This document shows positions 1 through 9,698 of a stretch of 64,000 bases of DNA, in pieces. How positions within the stretch are numbered: position 1 is the stretch's first letter; every line of letters starts with the position of its first letter. Source of the stretch: Corella eumyota (Eukaryota > Chordata > Ascidiacea > Phlebobranchia > Corellidae). The position numbers and the translations under genes are program-made. The notes under the pieces were generated by a model. The model saw nothing but the letters and a program-made list of their open reading frames with translations, was not told where the DNA came from and made no database searches. The stretch lies in assembly GCA_963082875.1 (NCBI GenBank), contig OY720103.1, positions 7,068,001 through 7,132,000 of the forward strand, given 5' to 3'.

Positions 1-158
1 TTCCAGTATCAATAAATTTATTATTCAATTTGTTTTTACTTAATAATTTTGAAAGTTAATTTTCAGCGGTTTTGGTTATTTAAATAAAAAAAGATTATAA
101 ACCCAATAAAATTTTATCACATAAACTATGTAATTTTTAAAAATGGGAATAAATCAAT

Positions 159-166
159 TCAAAAAT
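159..166 (-). promoter_or_regulatory. Sm-like site of the candidate SL RNA (unit 1)
   Basis: AUUUUUGA on the minus strand fits the Sm-ring consensus (Pu-A-U4-6-G-Pu) except that the base before it is U. Units 24 and 33 carry a change that makes it AAUUUUGA, a full match. Units 17, 46 and 50 lose the G (AUUUUUAA). Confidence 0.4.
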
Positions 167-224
167 AACAAAGGTTTGTGTGGTAATCCAATCCGGAACC
201 TTTCGTACCCGAGATAAGTTTAAT

Positions 225-234
225 ATACTTACCC
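225..234 (-). promoter_or_regulatory. 5' splice site of the candidate SL RNA (unit 1)
   Basis: GG|GTAAGTAT on the minus strand is complementary to the U1 snRNA 5' end over all eight intron bases. As read, the motif is unchanged in all 64 units, including the five divergent ones. The competing plus-strand donor GAG|GTAAGT at 211 is mutated in unit 1. The equivalent site in any unit lies at offset 225-234. Confidence 0.5.
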
Positions 235-282
235 TTATTATAGACCAACAAGTTTTTGTCGGTCGAGATTTTTTAGGTCCGT

Positions 283-505
283 TGAATCGACACTTATAAA
301 TCTAAATTATAATAGCCTTGGTTTTTTCTATGATATTTTTTTATTTAATTTATTAAAAAATGGTTTTATTTAAACGTGTTAGAGCTCGCTGCGATTACTC
401 GACGAAAAACCAAAGCATGTGGTATTGGTGCGCTTCGAAACTTAAATCTATCAGTCAAAACCTGTCACATAAACTTCCTACATAACAGCTTTTGATTTAG
501 AATAA
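283..505. other. Spacer between the SL candidate and U4 (unit 1; same in every unit)
   Basis: About 220 bp. It holds an AT-rich stretch (300-375), the GC-richer island at 380-440 with a SacI-type GAGCTC palindrome and the second GCGCACCA element, and the U4 3' flank. In snRNA genes of animals a 3' box for end formation lies just past the RNA; I see no convincing match. No open reading frame of note. Confidence 0.7.
415..433 (-). promoter_or_regulatory. Second GCGCACCA element between U4 and the SL candidate (unit 1)
   Basis: On the minus strand GCGCACCAATACCACATGC shares its first eight bases and final GC with the U4 upstream element, in the same orientation. It lies in a GC-richer island (380-440) that stays recognisable in the divergent units. 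By the U4 spacing it would direct a start near 373. That is some 90 bp upstream of my proposed SL start, so either the SL transcript is longer than drawn or the element acts differently. The last core base varies among units. Confidence 0.3.
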
Positions 506-651
506 AAGACTTCACTGGGAAATCTTCAGAAATTGCCTCGGCCAACGGTTTTTCACGTCGTCAGGGCGGGGTATTGGGAATAGTTTTCAACTAGCAATAA
601 TCGCACCTCGGATAAACTTCATCGGTTACGATATCGCCTCTGCGCAAAGCT
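506..651 (-). ncRNA. U4: U4 snRNA gene, unit 1 (reference description)
   Basis: U4 is the spliceosomal RNA that pairs with U6 and holds it inactive in the U4/U6.U5 tri-snRNP. Reading leftwards from 651, nt 1-16 begin AGCUUUGCGCAG and form stem II with U6. Nt 19-51 are the 5' stem-loop with the kink-turn that binds SNU13/15.5K (UGAGG at 31-35, CCGAGG at 41-46, tandem G32-A44 and A33-G43 pairs). Nt 52-69 (UUAUUGCUAGUUGAAAAC) include stem I with U6. Nt 74-86 are CCCAAUACCCCGC. Nt 85-117 form the central stem-loop, nt 118-125 (AAUUUCUG) the Sm site, and nt 127-146 most of an 8-bp 3' hairpin. The length of 146 nt is close to human U4 (about 145). Ends are set by family alignment. Unit 1 (1..1004) differs from the array consensus by G34A next to the kink-turn. 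U4 numbering in the other entries follows this scheme. Confidence 0.95.
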
Positions 652-689
652 ATCAAAAAATGGCAAGATAACCTTTCCTATTCAAATAA

Positions 690-715
690 AATGCTTCCAT
701 TTGTGGTGCGCAAAA
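690..715 (-). promoter_or_regulatory. Candidate U4 proximal sequence element (unit 1)
   Basis: On the minus strand this reads GCGCACCACAAATGGAAGC, with its 8-base core GCGCACCA (704..711) centred about 57 bp upstream of the U4 start. That is where animal snRNA genes carry their PSE, bound by SNAPc. The core is kept in the divergent units although the neighbouring bases change there. In unit 4 it has one change. Vertebrate and insect PSEs differ widely in sequence, so this rests on position, conservation and its partial copy at 415..433. Confidence 0.45.
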
Positions 716-736
716 ATTTTTAATCAAGGAATACAC

Positions 737-750
737 ATTAAAATTTTAAT
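737..750. repeat. 14-bp perfect palindrome in the main spacer (unit 1)
   Basis: ATTAAAATTTTAAT is its own reverse complement. It recurs in most units. In class D units one base beyond its right end changes (TTTTAAATAAC instead of TTTTAATTAAC), which breaks the last pair. In AT-rich DNA this may carry no function. Confidence 0.5.
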
Positions 751-1119
751 TAACAAATTTGTTTGACCATTAAACATAATTATTAAGCATAGAAAACTAA
801 TTTCATTTTTGTTTAATAAAAGCACCAAAATAATAAATTGTATAACAACTATTTATCCAATACCTAACGTCGTCAAGTAAAATTTTATCTTGCTTTTTCT
901 TATAAGTTTTTATCAAAATGCTGAAAATTTTATTTTAAATTTAACCACAAAATAATCAAGATAAGCACAACTTTTTTGACATACATTTAAAAAAATTCAC
1001 AGTTTTCCAGTATCAATAAATTTATTATTCAATTTGTTTTTACTTAATAATTTTGAAAGTTAATTTTCAGCGGTTTTGGTTATTTAAATAAAAAAAGATT
1101 ATAAACCCAATAAAATTTT

Positions 1120-1286
1120 ATCACATAAACTATGTAATTTTTAAAAATGGGGATAAATCAATTCAAAAATAACAAAGGTTTGTGTGGTAATCCAATCCGG
1201 AACCTTTCGTACCCGAGGTAAGTTTAATATACTTACCCTTATTATAGACCAACAAGTTTTTGTCGGTCGAGATTTTTTAGGTCCGT
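1120..1286 (-). ncRNA. Candidate SL RNA gene, unit 2
   Basis: One change (GGGGATA on the plus strand) between the Sm-like site and the distal hairpin, outside paired regions. Confidence 0.5.
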
Positions 1287-1509
1287 TGAATCGACACTTA
1301 TAAATCTAAATCATAAAAGCCTTGGTTTTTTCTATGATATTTTTTTATTTAATTTATTAAAAAATGGTTTTATTTAAACGTGTTAGAGCTCGCTGCGATT
1401 ACTCGACGAAAAACCAAAGCATGTGGTATTGGTGCGTTTCGAAACTTATATCTATCAGTCAAAACCTGTCACATAAACCTCCTACATAACAGCTTTTGAT
1501 TTAGTATAA

Positions 1510-1655
1510 AAGACTTCACTGGGAAATCTTCAGAAATTGCCTCGGCCAACGGTTTTTCACGTCGTCAGGGCGGGGTATTGGGAATAGTTTTCAACTAGCA
1601 ATAATCGCACCTCGGATAAACCTCATCGGTTACGATATCGCCTCTGCGCAAAGCT
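1510..1655 (-). ncRNA. U4: U4 snRNA gene, unit 2
   Basis: Unit 2 spans 1005..2009. This U4 equals the array consensus. Confidence 0.95.
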
Positions 1656-2124
1656 ATCAAAAAAATGGCAAGATAACCTTTCTTATTCAAATAAAATGCT
1701 TCCATTTGTGGTGCGCAAAAATTTTTAATCAAGGAATACACATTAAAATTTTAATTAACAAATTTGTTTGACCATTAAACATAATTATTAAGCATAGAAA
1801 ACTAATTTCATTTTTGTTTAATAAAAGCACCAAAATAATAAATTGTATAACAACTATTTATCCGATACCTAACGTCGTCAAGTAAAATTTTATCTTGCTT
1901 TTTCTTATAAGTTTTTATCAAAATGCTGAAAATTTTATTTTAAATTTAACCACAACATAATCAAGATAAGCACAACTTTTTTGACATACATTTAAAAAAA
2001 TTCACAGTTTTCCAGTATCAATCAATTTATTATTCAATTTGTTTTTACTTAATAATTTTGAAAGTTAATTTTCAGCGGTTTTGGTTATTTAAATAAAAAA
2101 AGATTATAAACCCAATAAAATTTT

Positions 2125-2291
2125 ATCACATAAACTATGTAATTTTTAAAAATGGGAATAAACCAATTCAAAAATAACAAAGGTTTGTGTGGTAATTCAA
2201 TCCGGAACCTTTCGTACCCGAGGTAAGTTTAATATACTTACCCTTATTATAGACCAACAAGTTTTTGTCGGTCGAGATTTTTTAGGTCCGT
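2125..2291 (-). ncRNA. Candidate SL RNA gene, unit 3
   Basis: Two changes: one beside the Sm-like site and one (plus-strand AATTCAATCC) that breaks a pair of the weak middle hairpin on the minus strand. Confidence 0.48.
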
Positions 2292-2514
2292 TGAATCGAC
2301 ACTTATAAATCTAAATCATAAAAGCCTTGGTTTTTTCTATGATATTTTTTTATTTAATTTATTAAAAAATGGTTTTATTTAAACGTGTTAGAGCTCGCTG
2401 CGATTACTCGACGAAAAACCAAAGCATGTGGTATTGGTGCGATTCGAAACTTAAATCTATCAGTCAAAACCTATCACATAAACCTCCTACATAACAGCTT
2501 TTGATTTAGAATAA

Positions 2515-2660
2515 AAGACTTCACTGGGAAATCTTCAGAAATTGCCTCGGCCAACGGTTTTTCACGTCGTCAGGGCGGGGTATTGGGAATAGTTTTCAAC
2601 TAGCAATAATCGCACCTCGGATAAACCTCATCGGTTACGATATCGCCTCTGCGCAAAGCT
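2515..2660 (-). ncRNA. U4: U4 snRNA gene, unit 3
   Basis: Unit 3 spans 2010..3014. Consensus U4. Confidence 0.95.
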
Positions 2661-3129
2661 ATCAAAAAATGGCAAGATAACCTTTCCTATTCAAATAAAA
2701 TGCTTCCATTTGTGGTGCGCAAAAATTTTTAATCAAGGAATACACATTAAAATTTTAATTAACAAATTTGTTTGACCATTAAACATAATTATTAAGCATA
2801 GAAAACTAATTTCATTTTTGTTTAATAAAAGCACCAAAATAATAAATTGTATAACAACTATTTATCCGATACCTAACGTCGTCAAGTAAAATTTTATCTT
2901 GCTTTTTCTTATAAGTTTTTATCAAAATGCTGAAAATTTTTTTTTTAAATTTAACCACAACATAATCAAGATAAGCACAACTTTTTTGACATACATTTAA
3001 AAAAATTCACAGTTTTCCAGTATCAATCAATTTATTATTCAATTTGTTTTTACTTAATAATTTTGAAAGTTAATTTTCAGCGGTTTTGGTTATTTAAATA
3101 AAAAAAGATTATAAACCCAATAAAATTTT

Positions 3130-3296
3130 ATCACATAAACTATGTAAGTTTTAAAAATGGGAATAAATCAATTCAAAAATAACAAAGGTTTGTGTGGTAA
3201 TTCAATCCGGAACCTTTCGTACCCGAGGTAAGTTTAATATACTTACCCTTATTATAGACCAACAAGTTTTTGTCGGTCGAGATTTTTTAGGTCCGT
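3130..3296 (-). ncRNA. Candidate SL RNA gene, unit 4
   Basis: Carries GTAAGTTTTA at the foot of the distal hairpin, losing its outermost pair, and the AATTCAATCC change. Both recur in unit 7. Confidence 0.47.
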
Positions 3297-3519
3297 TGAA
3301 TCGACACTTATAAATCTAAATCATAAAAGCCTTGGTTTTTTCTATGATATTTTTTTATTTAATTTATTAAAAAATGGTTTTATTTAAACGTGTTAGAGCT
3401 CGCTGCGATTACTCGACGAAAAACCAAAGCATGTGGTATTGGTGCGATTCGAAACTTAAATCTATCAGTCAAAACCTGTCACATAAACCTCCTACATAAC
3501 AGCTTTTGATTTAGAATAA

Positions 3520-3665
3520 AAGACTTCACTGGAAAATCTTCAGAAATTCCCTCGGCCAACGGTTTTTCACGTCGTCAGGGCGGGGTATTGGGAATAGTTT
3601 TCAACTAGCAATAATCGCACCTCGGATAAACCTCATCGGTTACGATATCGCCTCTGCGCAAAGCT
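3520..3665 (-). ncRNA. U4: U4 snRNA gene, unit 4
   Basis: Unit 4 spans 3015..4019. Changes C117G, at the foot of the central stem next to the Sm site, and C133T in the 3' hairpin. Its upstream GCGCACCA core is also altered (plus strand TGGTGCAC). Confidence 0.92.
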
Positions 3666-4134
3666 ATCAAAAAATGGCAAGATAACCTTTCCTATTCAAA
3701 TAAAATGCTTCCATTTGTGGTGCACAAAAATTTTTAATCAAGGAATACACATTAAAATTTTAATTAACAAATTTGTTTGACCATTAAACATAATTATTAA
3801 GCATAGAAAACTAATTTCATTTTTGTTTAATAAAAGCACCAAAATAATAAATTGTATAACAACTATTTATCCGATACCTAACGTCGTCAAGTAAAATTTT
3901 ATCTTGCTTTTTCTTATAAGTTTTTATCAAAATGCTGAAAATTTTTTTTTTAAATTTAACCACAACATAATCAAGATAAGCACAACTTTTTTGACATACA
4001 TTTAAAAAAATTCACAGTTTTCCAGTATCAATCAATTTATTATTAAATTTGTTTTTACTTAATAATTTTGAAAGTTAATTTTCAGCGGTTTTGGTTATTT
4101 AAATAAAAAAAGATTATAAACCCAATAAAATTTT

Positions 4135-4301
4135 ATCACATAAACTATGTAATTTTTAAAAATGGGAATAAATCAATTCAAAAATAACAAAGGTTTGTGT
4201 GGTAATTCAATCCGGAACCTTTCGTACCCGAGGTAAGTTTAATATACTTACCCTTATTATAGACCAACAAGTTTTTGTCGGTCGAGATTTTTTAGGTCCG
4301 T
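4135..4301 (-). ncRNA. Candidate SL RNA gene, unit 5
   Basis: Only the AATTCAATCC change in the weak middle hairpin. Confidence 0.48.
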
Positions 4302-4524
4302 TGAATCGACACTTATAAATCTAAATCATAAAAGCCTTGGTTTTTTCTATGATATTTTTTTATTTAATTTATTAAAAAATGGTTTTATTTAAACGTGTTA
4401 GAGCTCGCTGCGATTACTCGACGAAAAACCAAAGCATGTGGTATTGGTGCGATTCGAAACTTAAATCTATCAGTCAAAACCTGTCACATAAACCTCCTAC
4501 ATAACAGCTTTTGATTTAGAATAA

Positions 4525-4670
4525 AAGACTTCACTGGGAAATCTTCAGAAATTGCCTCGGCCAACGGTTTTTCACGTCGTCAGGGCGGGGTATTCGGAAT
4601 AGTTTTCAACTAGCAATAATCGCACCTCGGATAAACCTCATCGGTTACGATATCGCCTCTGCGCAAAGCT
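4525..4670 (-). ncRNA. U4: U4 snRNA gene, unit 5
   Basis: Unit 5 spans 4020..5025. One change, C76G, in the conserved CCCAAUACC box. Also in unit 7. Confidence 0.93.
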
Positions 4671-5140
4671 ATCAAAAAAATGGCAAGATAACCTTTCCTA
4701 TTCAAATAAAATGCTTCCATTTGTGGTGCGCAAAAATTTTTAATCAAGGAATACACATTAAAATTTTAATTAACAAATTTGTTTGACCATTAAACATAAT
4801 TATTAAGCATAGAAAACTAATTTCTTTTTTGTTTAATAAAAGCACCAAAATAATAAATTGTATAACAACTATTTATCCGATACCTAACGTCGTCAAGTAA
4901 AATTTTATCTTGCTTTTTCTTATAAGTTTTTATCAAAATGCTGAAAATTTTTTTTTTAAATTTAACCACAACATAATCAAGATAAGCACAACTTTTTTGA
5001 CATACATTTAAAAAAATTCACAGTTTTCCAGTATCAATAAATTTATTATTCAATTTGTTTTTACTTAATAATTTTGAAAGTTAATTTTCAGCGGTTTTGG
5101 TTATTTAAATAAAAAAAGATTATAAACCCAATAAAATTTT

Positions 5141-5307
5141 ATCACATAAACTATGTAATTTTTAAAAATGGGAATAAATCAATTCAAAAATAACAAAGGT
5201 TTGTGTGGTAATCCAATCCGGAACCTTTCGTACCCGAGGTAAGTTTAATATACTTACCCTTATTATAGACCAACAAGTTTTTGTCGGTCGAGATTTTTTA
5301 GGTCCGT
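5141..5307 (-). ncRNA. Candidate SL RNA gene, unit 6
   Basis: Consensus sequence for this element. Confidence 0.5.
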
Positions 5308-5530
5308 TGAATCGACACTTATAAATCTAAATCATAAAAGCCTTGGTTTTTTCTATGATATTTTTTTATTTAATTTATTAAAAAATGGTTTTATTTAAAC
5401 GTGTTAGAGCTCGCTGCGATTACTCGACGAAAAACCAAAGCATGTGGTATTGGTGCGCTTCGAAACTTAAATCTAACAGTCAAAACCTGTCACATAAACC
5501 TCCTACATAACAGCTTTTAATTTAGAATAA

Positions 5531-5676
5531 AAGACTTCACTGGGAAATCTTCAGAAATTGCCTCGGCCAACGGTTTTTCACGTCGTCAGGGCGGGGTATT
5601 GGGAATAGTTTTCAACTAGCAATAATCGCACCTCGGATAAACCTCATCGGTTACGATATCGCCTCTGCGCAAAGCT
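5531..5676 (-). ncRNA. U4: U4 snRNA gene, unit 6
   Basis: Unit 6 spans 5026..6030. Consensus U4. Confidence 0.95.
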
Positions 5677-6145
5677 ATCAAAAAATGGCAAGATAACCTT
5701 TCCTATTCAAATAAAATGCTTCCATTTGTGGTGCGCAAAAATTTTTAATCAAGGAATACACATTAAAATTTTAATTAACAAATTTGTTTGACCATTAAAC
5801 ATAATTATTAAGCATAGAAAACTAATTTCATTTTTGTTTAATAAAAGCACCAAAATAATAAATTGTATAACAACTATTTATCCGATACCTAACGTCGTCA
5901 AGTAAAATTTTATCTTGCTTTTTCTTATAAGTTTTTATCAAAATGCTGAAAATTTTTTTTTTAAATTTAACCACAACATAATCAAGATAAGCACAACTTT
6001 TTTGACATACATTTAAAAAAATTCACAGTTTTCCAGTATCAATCAATTTATTATTCAATTTGTTTTTACTTAATAATTTTGAAAGTTAATTTTCAGCGGT
6101 TTTGGTTATTTAAATAAAAAAAGATTATAAACCCAATAAAATTTT

Positions 6146-6312
6146 ATCACATAAACTATGTAAGTTTTAAAAATGGGAATAAATCAATTCAAAAATAACA
6201 AAGGTTTGTGTGGTAATTCAATCCGGAACCTTTCGTACCCGAGGTAAGTTTAATATACTTACCCTTATTATAGACCAACAAGTTTTTGTCGGTCGAGATT
6301 TTTTAGGTCCGT
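6146..6312 (-). ncRNA. Candidate SL RNA gene, unit 7
   Basis: Same two variants as unit 4, including loss of the outer pair of the distal hairpin. Confidence 0.47.
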
Positions 6313-6535
6313 TGAATCGACACTTATAAATCTAAATCATAAAAGCCTTGGTTTTTTCTATGATATTTTTTTATTTAATTTATTAAAAAATGGTTTTATT
6401 TAAACGTGTTAGAGCTCGCTGCGATTACTCGACGAAAAACCAAAGCATGTGGTATTGGTGCGATTCGAAACTTAAATCTATCAGTCAAAACCTGTCACAT
6501 AAACCTCCTACATAACAGCTTTTGATTTAGAATAA

Positions 6536-6681
6536 AAGACTTCACTGGGAAATCTTCAGAAATTGCCTCGGCCAACGGTTTTTCACGTCGTCAGGGCGGG
6601 GTATTCGGAATAGTTTTCAACTAGCAATAATCGCACCTCGGATAAACCTCATCGGTTACGATATCGCCTCTGCGCAAAGCT
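6536..6681 (-). ncRNA. U4: U4 snRNA gene, unit 7 (chimeric unit)
   Basis: Unit 7 spans 6031..7036. U4 C76G as in unit 5, while the left part of the unit carries the marker of unit 4. Confidence 0.93.
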
Positions 6682-7151
6682 ATCAAAAAAATGGCAAGAT
6701 AACCTTTCCTATTCAAATAAAATGCTTCCATTTGTGGTGCGCAAAAATTTTTAATCAAGGAATACACATTAAAATTTTAATTAACAAATTTGTTTGACCA
6801 TTAAACATAATTATTAAGCATAGAAAACTAATTTCTTTTTTGTTTAATAAAAGCACCAAAATAATAAATTGTATAACAACTATTTATCCGATACCTAACG
6901 TCGTCAAGTAAAATTTTATCTTGCTTTTTCTTATAAGTTTTTATCAAAATGCTGAAAATTTTTTTTTTAAATTTAACCACAACATAATCAAGATAAGCAC
7001 AACTTTTTTGACATACATTTAAAAAAATTCACAGTTTTCCAGTATCAATAAATTTATTATTCAATTTGTTTTTACTTAATAATTTTGAAAGTTAATTTTC
7101 AGCGGTTTTGGTTATTTAAATAAAAAAAGATTATAAACCCAATAAAATTTT

Positions 7152-7318
7152 ATCACATAAACTATGTAATTTTTAAAAATGGGAATAAATCAATTCAAAA
7201 ATAACAAAGGTTTGTGTGGTAATCCAATCCGGAACCTTTCGTACCCGAGGTAAGTTTAATATACTTACCCTTATTATAGACCAACAAGTTTTTGTCGGTC
7301 GAGATTTTTTAGGTCCGT
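7152..7318 (-). ncRNA. Candidate SL RNA gene, unit 8
   Basis: Consensus. Confidence 0.5.
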
Positions 7319-7541
7319 TGAATCGACACTTATAAATCTAAATCATAAAAGCCTTGGTTTTTTCTATGATATTTTTTTATTTAATTTATTAAAAAATGGT
7401 TTTATTTAAACGTGTTAGAGCTCGCTGCGATTACTCGACGAAAAACCAAAGCATGTGGTATTGGTGCGCTTCGAAACTTAAATCTAACAGTCAAAACCTG
7501 TCACATAAACCTCCTACATAACAGCTTTTAATTTAGAATAA

Positions 7542-7687
7542 AAGACTTCACTGGGAAATCTTCAGAAATTGCCTCGGCCAACGGTTTTTCACGTCGTCAG
7601 GGCGGGGTATCGGGAATAGTTTTCAACTAGCAATAATCGCACCTCGGATAAACCTCATCGGTTACGATATCGCCTCTGCGCAAAGCT
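7542..7687 (-). ncRNA. U4: U4 snRNA gene, unit 8
   Basis: Unit 8 spans 7037..8042. One change, A77G, in the CCCAAUACC box. Shared with units 27 and 38. Confidence 0.93.
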
Positions 7688-8157
7688 ACCAAAAAAATGG
7701 CAAGATAACCTTTCCTATTCAAATAAAATGCTTCCATTTGTGGTGCGCAAAAATTTTTAATCAAGGAATACACATTAAAATTTTAATTAACAAAGTTGTT
7801 TGACCATTAAACATAATTATTAAGCATAGAAAACTAATTTCATTTTTGTTTAATAAAAGCACCAAAATAATAAATTGTATAACAACTATTTATCCGATAC
7901 CTAACGTCGTCAAGTAAAATTTTATCTTGCTTTTTCTTATAAGTTTTTATCAAAATGCTGAAAATTTTTTTTTTAAATTTAACCACAACATAATCAAGAT
8001 AAGCACAACTTTTTTGACATTCATTTAAAAAAATTCACAGTTTTCCAGTATCAATAAATTTATTATTCAATTTGTTTTTACTTAATAATTTTGAAAGTTA
8101 ATTTTCAGCGGTTTTGGTTATTTAAATAAAAAAAGATTATAAACCCAATAAAATTTT

Positions 8158-8324
8158 ATCACATAAACTATGTAATTTTTAAAAATGGGAATAAATCAAT
8201 TCAAAAATAACAAAGGTTTGTGTGGTAATCCAATCCGGAACCTTTCGTACCCGAGGTAAGTTTAATATACTTACCCTTATTATAGACCAACAAGTTTTTG
8301 TCGGTCGAGATTTTTTAAGTCCGT
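8158..8324 (-). ncRNA. Candidate SL RNA gene, unit 9
   Basis: One change in the proposed exon near its 5' end (plus strand AAGTCC). Confidence 0.5.
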
Positions 8325-8547
8325 TGAATCGACACTTATAAATCTAAATCATAATAGCCTTGGTTTTTTCTATGATATTTTTTTATTTAATTTATTAAAA
8401 AATGGTTTTATTTAAACGTGTTAGAGCTCGCTGCGATTACTCGACGAAAAACCAAAGCATGTGGTATTGGTGCGCTTCGAAACTTAAATCTATCAGTCAA
8501 AACCTGTCACATAAACTTCCTACATAACAGCTTTTGATTTAGAATAA

Positions 8548-8693
8548 AAGACTTCACTGGGAAATCTTCAGAAATTGCCTCGGCCAACGGTTTTTCACGT
8601 CGTCAGGGCGGGGTAATGGGAATAGTTTTCAACTAGCAATAATCGCACCTCGGATAAACCTCATCGGTTACGATATCGCCTCTGCGCAAAGCT
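8548..8693 (-). ncRNA. U4: U4 snRNA gene, unit 9
   Basis: Unit 9 spans 8043..9047. One private change, A78T, in the CCCAAUACC box. Confidence 0.93.
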
Positions 8694-9162
8694 ATCAAAA
8701 AATGGCAAGATAACCTTTCCTATTCAAATAAAATGCTTCCATTTGTGGTGCGCAAAAATTTTTAATCAAGAAATACACATTAAAATTTTAATTAACAAAT
8801 TTGTTTGACCATTAAACATAATTATTAAGCATAGAAAACTAATTTCATTTTTGTTTAATAAAAGCACCAAAATAATAAATTGTATAACAACTATTTATCC
8901 GATACCTAACGTCGTCAAGTACAATTTTATCTTGCTTTTTCTTATAAGTTTTTATCAAAATGCTGAAAATTTTTTTTTTAAATTTAACCACAACATAATC
9001 AAGATAAGCACAAATTTTTTGACATACATTTAAAAAAATTCACAGTTTTCCAGTATCAATAAATTTATTATTCAACTTGTTTTTACTTAATAATTTTGAA
9101 AGTTAATTTTCAGCGGTTTTGGTTATTTAAATAAAAAAAGATTATAAACCCAATAAAATTTT

Positions 9163-9329
9163 ATCACATAAACTATGTAATTTTTAAAAATGGGAATAAA
9201 TCAATTCAAAAATAACAAAGGTTTGTGTGGTAATCCAATCCGGAACCTTTCGTACCCGAGGTAAGTTTAATATACTTACCCTTATTATAGACCAACAAGT
9301 TTTTGTCGGTCGAGATATTTTAGGTCCGT
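9163..9329 (-). ncRNA. Candidate SL RNA gene, unit 10
   Basis: One change in the A run of the proposed exon (plus strand GAGATATTTT). Shared with unit 40. Confidence 0.5.
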
Positions 9330-9552
9330 TGAATCGACACTTATAAATCTAAATCATAAAAGCCTTGGTTTTTTCTATGATATTTTTTTATTTAATTTAT
9401 TAAAAAATGGTTTTATTTAAACGTGTTAGAGCTCGCTGCGATTACTCGACGAAAAACCAAAGCATGTGGTATTGGTGCGCTTCGAAACTTAAATCTAACA
9501 GTCAAAACCTGTCACATAAACCTCCTACATAACAGCTTTTGATTTAGAATAA

Positions 9553-9698
9553 AAGACTTCACTGGGAAATCTTCAGAAATTGCCTCGGCCAACGGTTTTT
9601 CACGTCGTCAGGGCGGGGTATTGGGAATAGTTTTCAACTAGCAATAATCGCACCTCGGATAAACCTCATCAGTTACGATATCGCCTCTGCGCAAAGCT
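9553..9698 (-). ncRNA. U4: U4 snRNA gene, unit 10
   Basis: Unit 10 spans 9048..10053. One change, C28T, turning a stem pair next to the kink-turn into U-G. Shared with unit 40. Confidence 0.93.

Larger units (their letters stand above)
116..282 (-). ncRNA. Candidate spliced-leader (SL) RNA gene, unit 1 (reference description)
   Basis: Reading leftwards from about 282, a putative 50-nt leader exon (282..233) starts ACGGA and ends AAUAAGG. It contains a hairpin (264..243) of nine pairs, one of them G-U, with an AAAC loop. A 5' splice site GTAAGTAT follows (232..225), fully complementary to the U1 5' end and paired in a 7-bp hairpin (233..213). A further weak hairpin lies at 200..182, an Sm-like site AUUUUUGA at 166..159, and an 8-bp hairpin with a GUU loop at 134..116. 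Exon, paired donor, Sm site and distal hairpin are the hallmarks of SL RNAs. Strand choice rests on stems that hold as G-U pairs only on this strand. Unit 1 itself has one change in the donor hairpin (214), which stays paired as G-U. From memory the exon resembles Hydra SL-A at both ends. The 5' and 3' ends are uncertain, and 167 nt is long for an SL RNA. Another Sm-class RNA is possible. Confidence 0.5.
652..1119. other. Main spacer, U4 upstream region to the next SL candidate (unit 1; same in every unit)
   Basis: About 465 bp of AT-rich DNA. It contains the U4 upstream element, a perfect 14-bp palindrome ATTAAAATTTTAAT at 737..750, and one GC-richer island TACCTAACGTCGTCAAG near 861..877. 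It also has several homopolymer runs and, in the next unit's first 115 bp, a TTTAAATAAAAAAAGATTATAAA stretch. No U6, U1, U2, U5, 5S or tRNA gene was recognised here on either strand. Confidence 0.7.

Noticed and set aside
209-233. Plus-strand SL RNA with donor GAG|GTAAGT
   Set aside because: Considered first. The exon-side stems lose pairing on the plus strand, unit 1 mutates the donor to GATAAG, and the plus strand has no good Sm site between hairpins. The minus-strand model fits better, but the plus strand is not excluded.
225-233. ATACTTACC on the plus strand as the 5' end of U1 snRNA
   Set aside because: The following bases show none of the U1 stem-loops or its Sm region. The match is the complement of the minus-strand 5' splice site.
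380-440. tRNA or 5S-like gene in the GC-richer island
   Set aside because: TTCGAA resembles a T-loop motif but there is no matching A box, cloverleaf or 5S internal control region on either strand, and the TTCG is not kept in all units.
652-1119. U6 or another snRNA hidden in the main spacer
   Set aside because: No ACAGAGA, AGCA/GCGCAAGG (U6), GCCUUUUAC (U5) or U2 branch-pairing block found on either strand.
8851-9033. 60-codon plus-strand open reading frame, repeated at 39018..39200
   Set aside because: Open only in units 9 and 39 because of a single TAA to TAC change in spacer. No recognisable domain.
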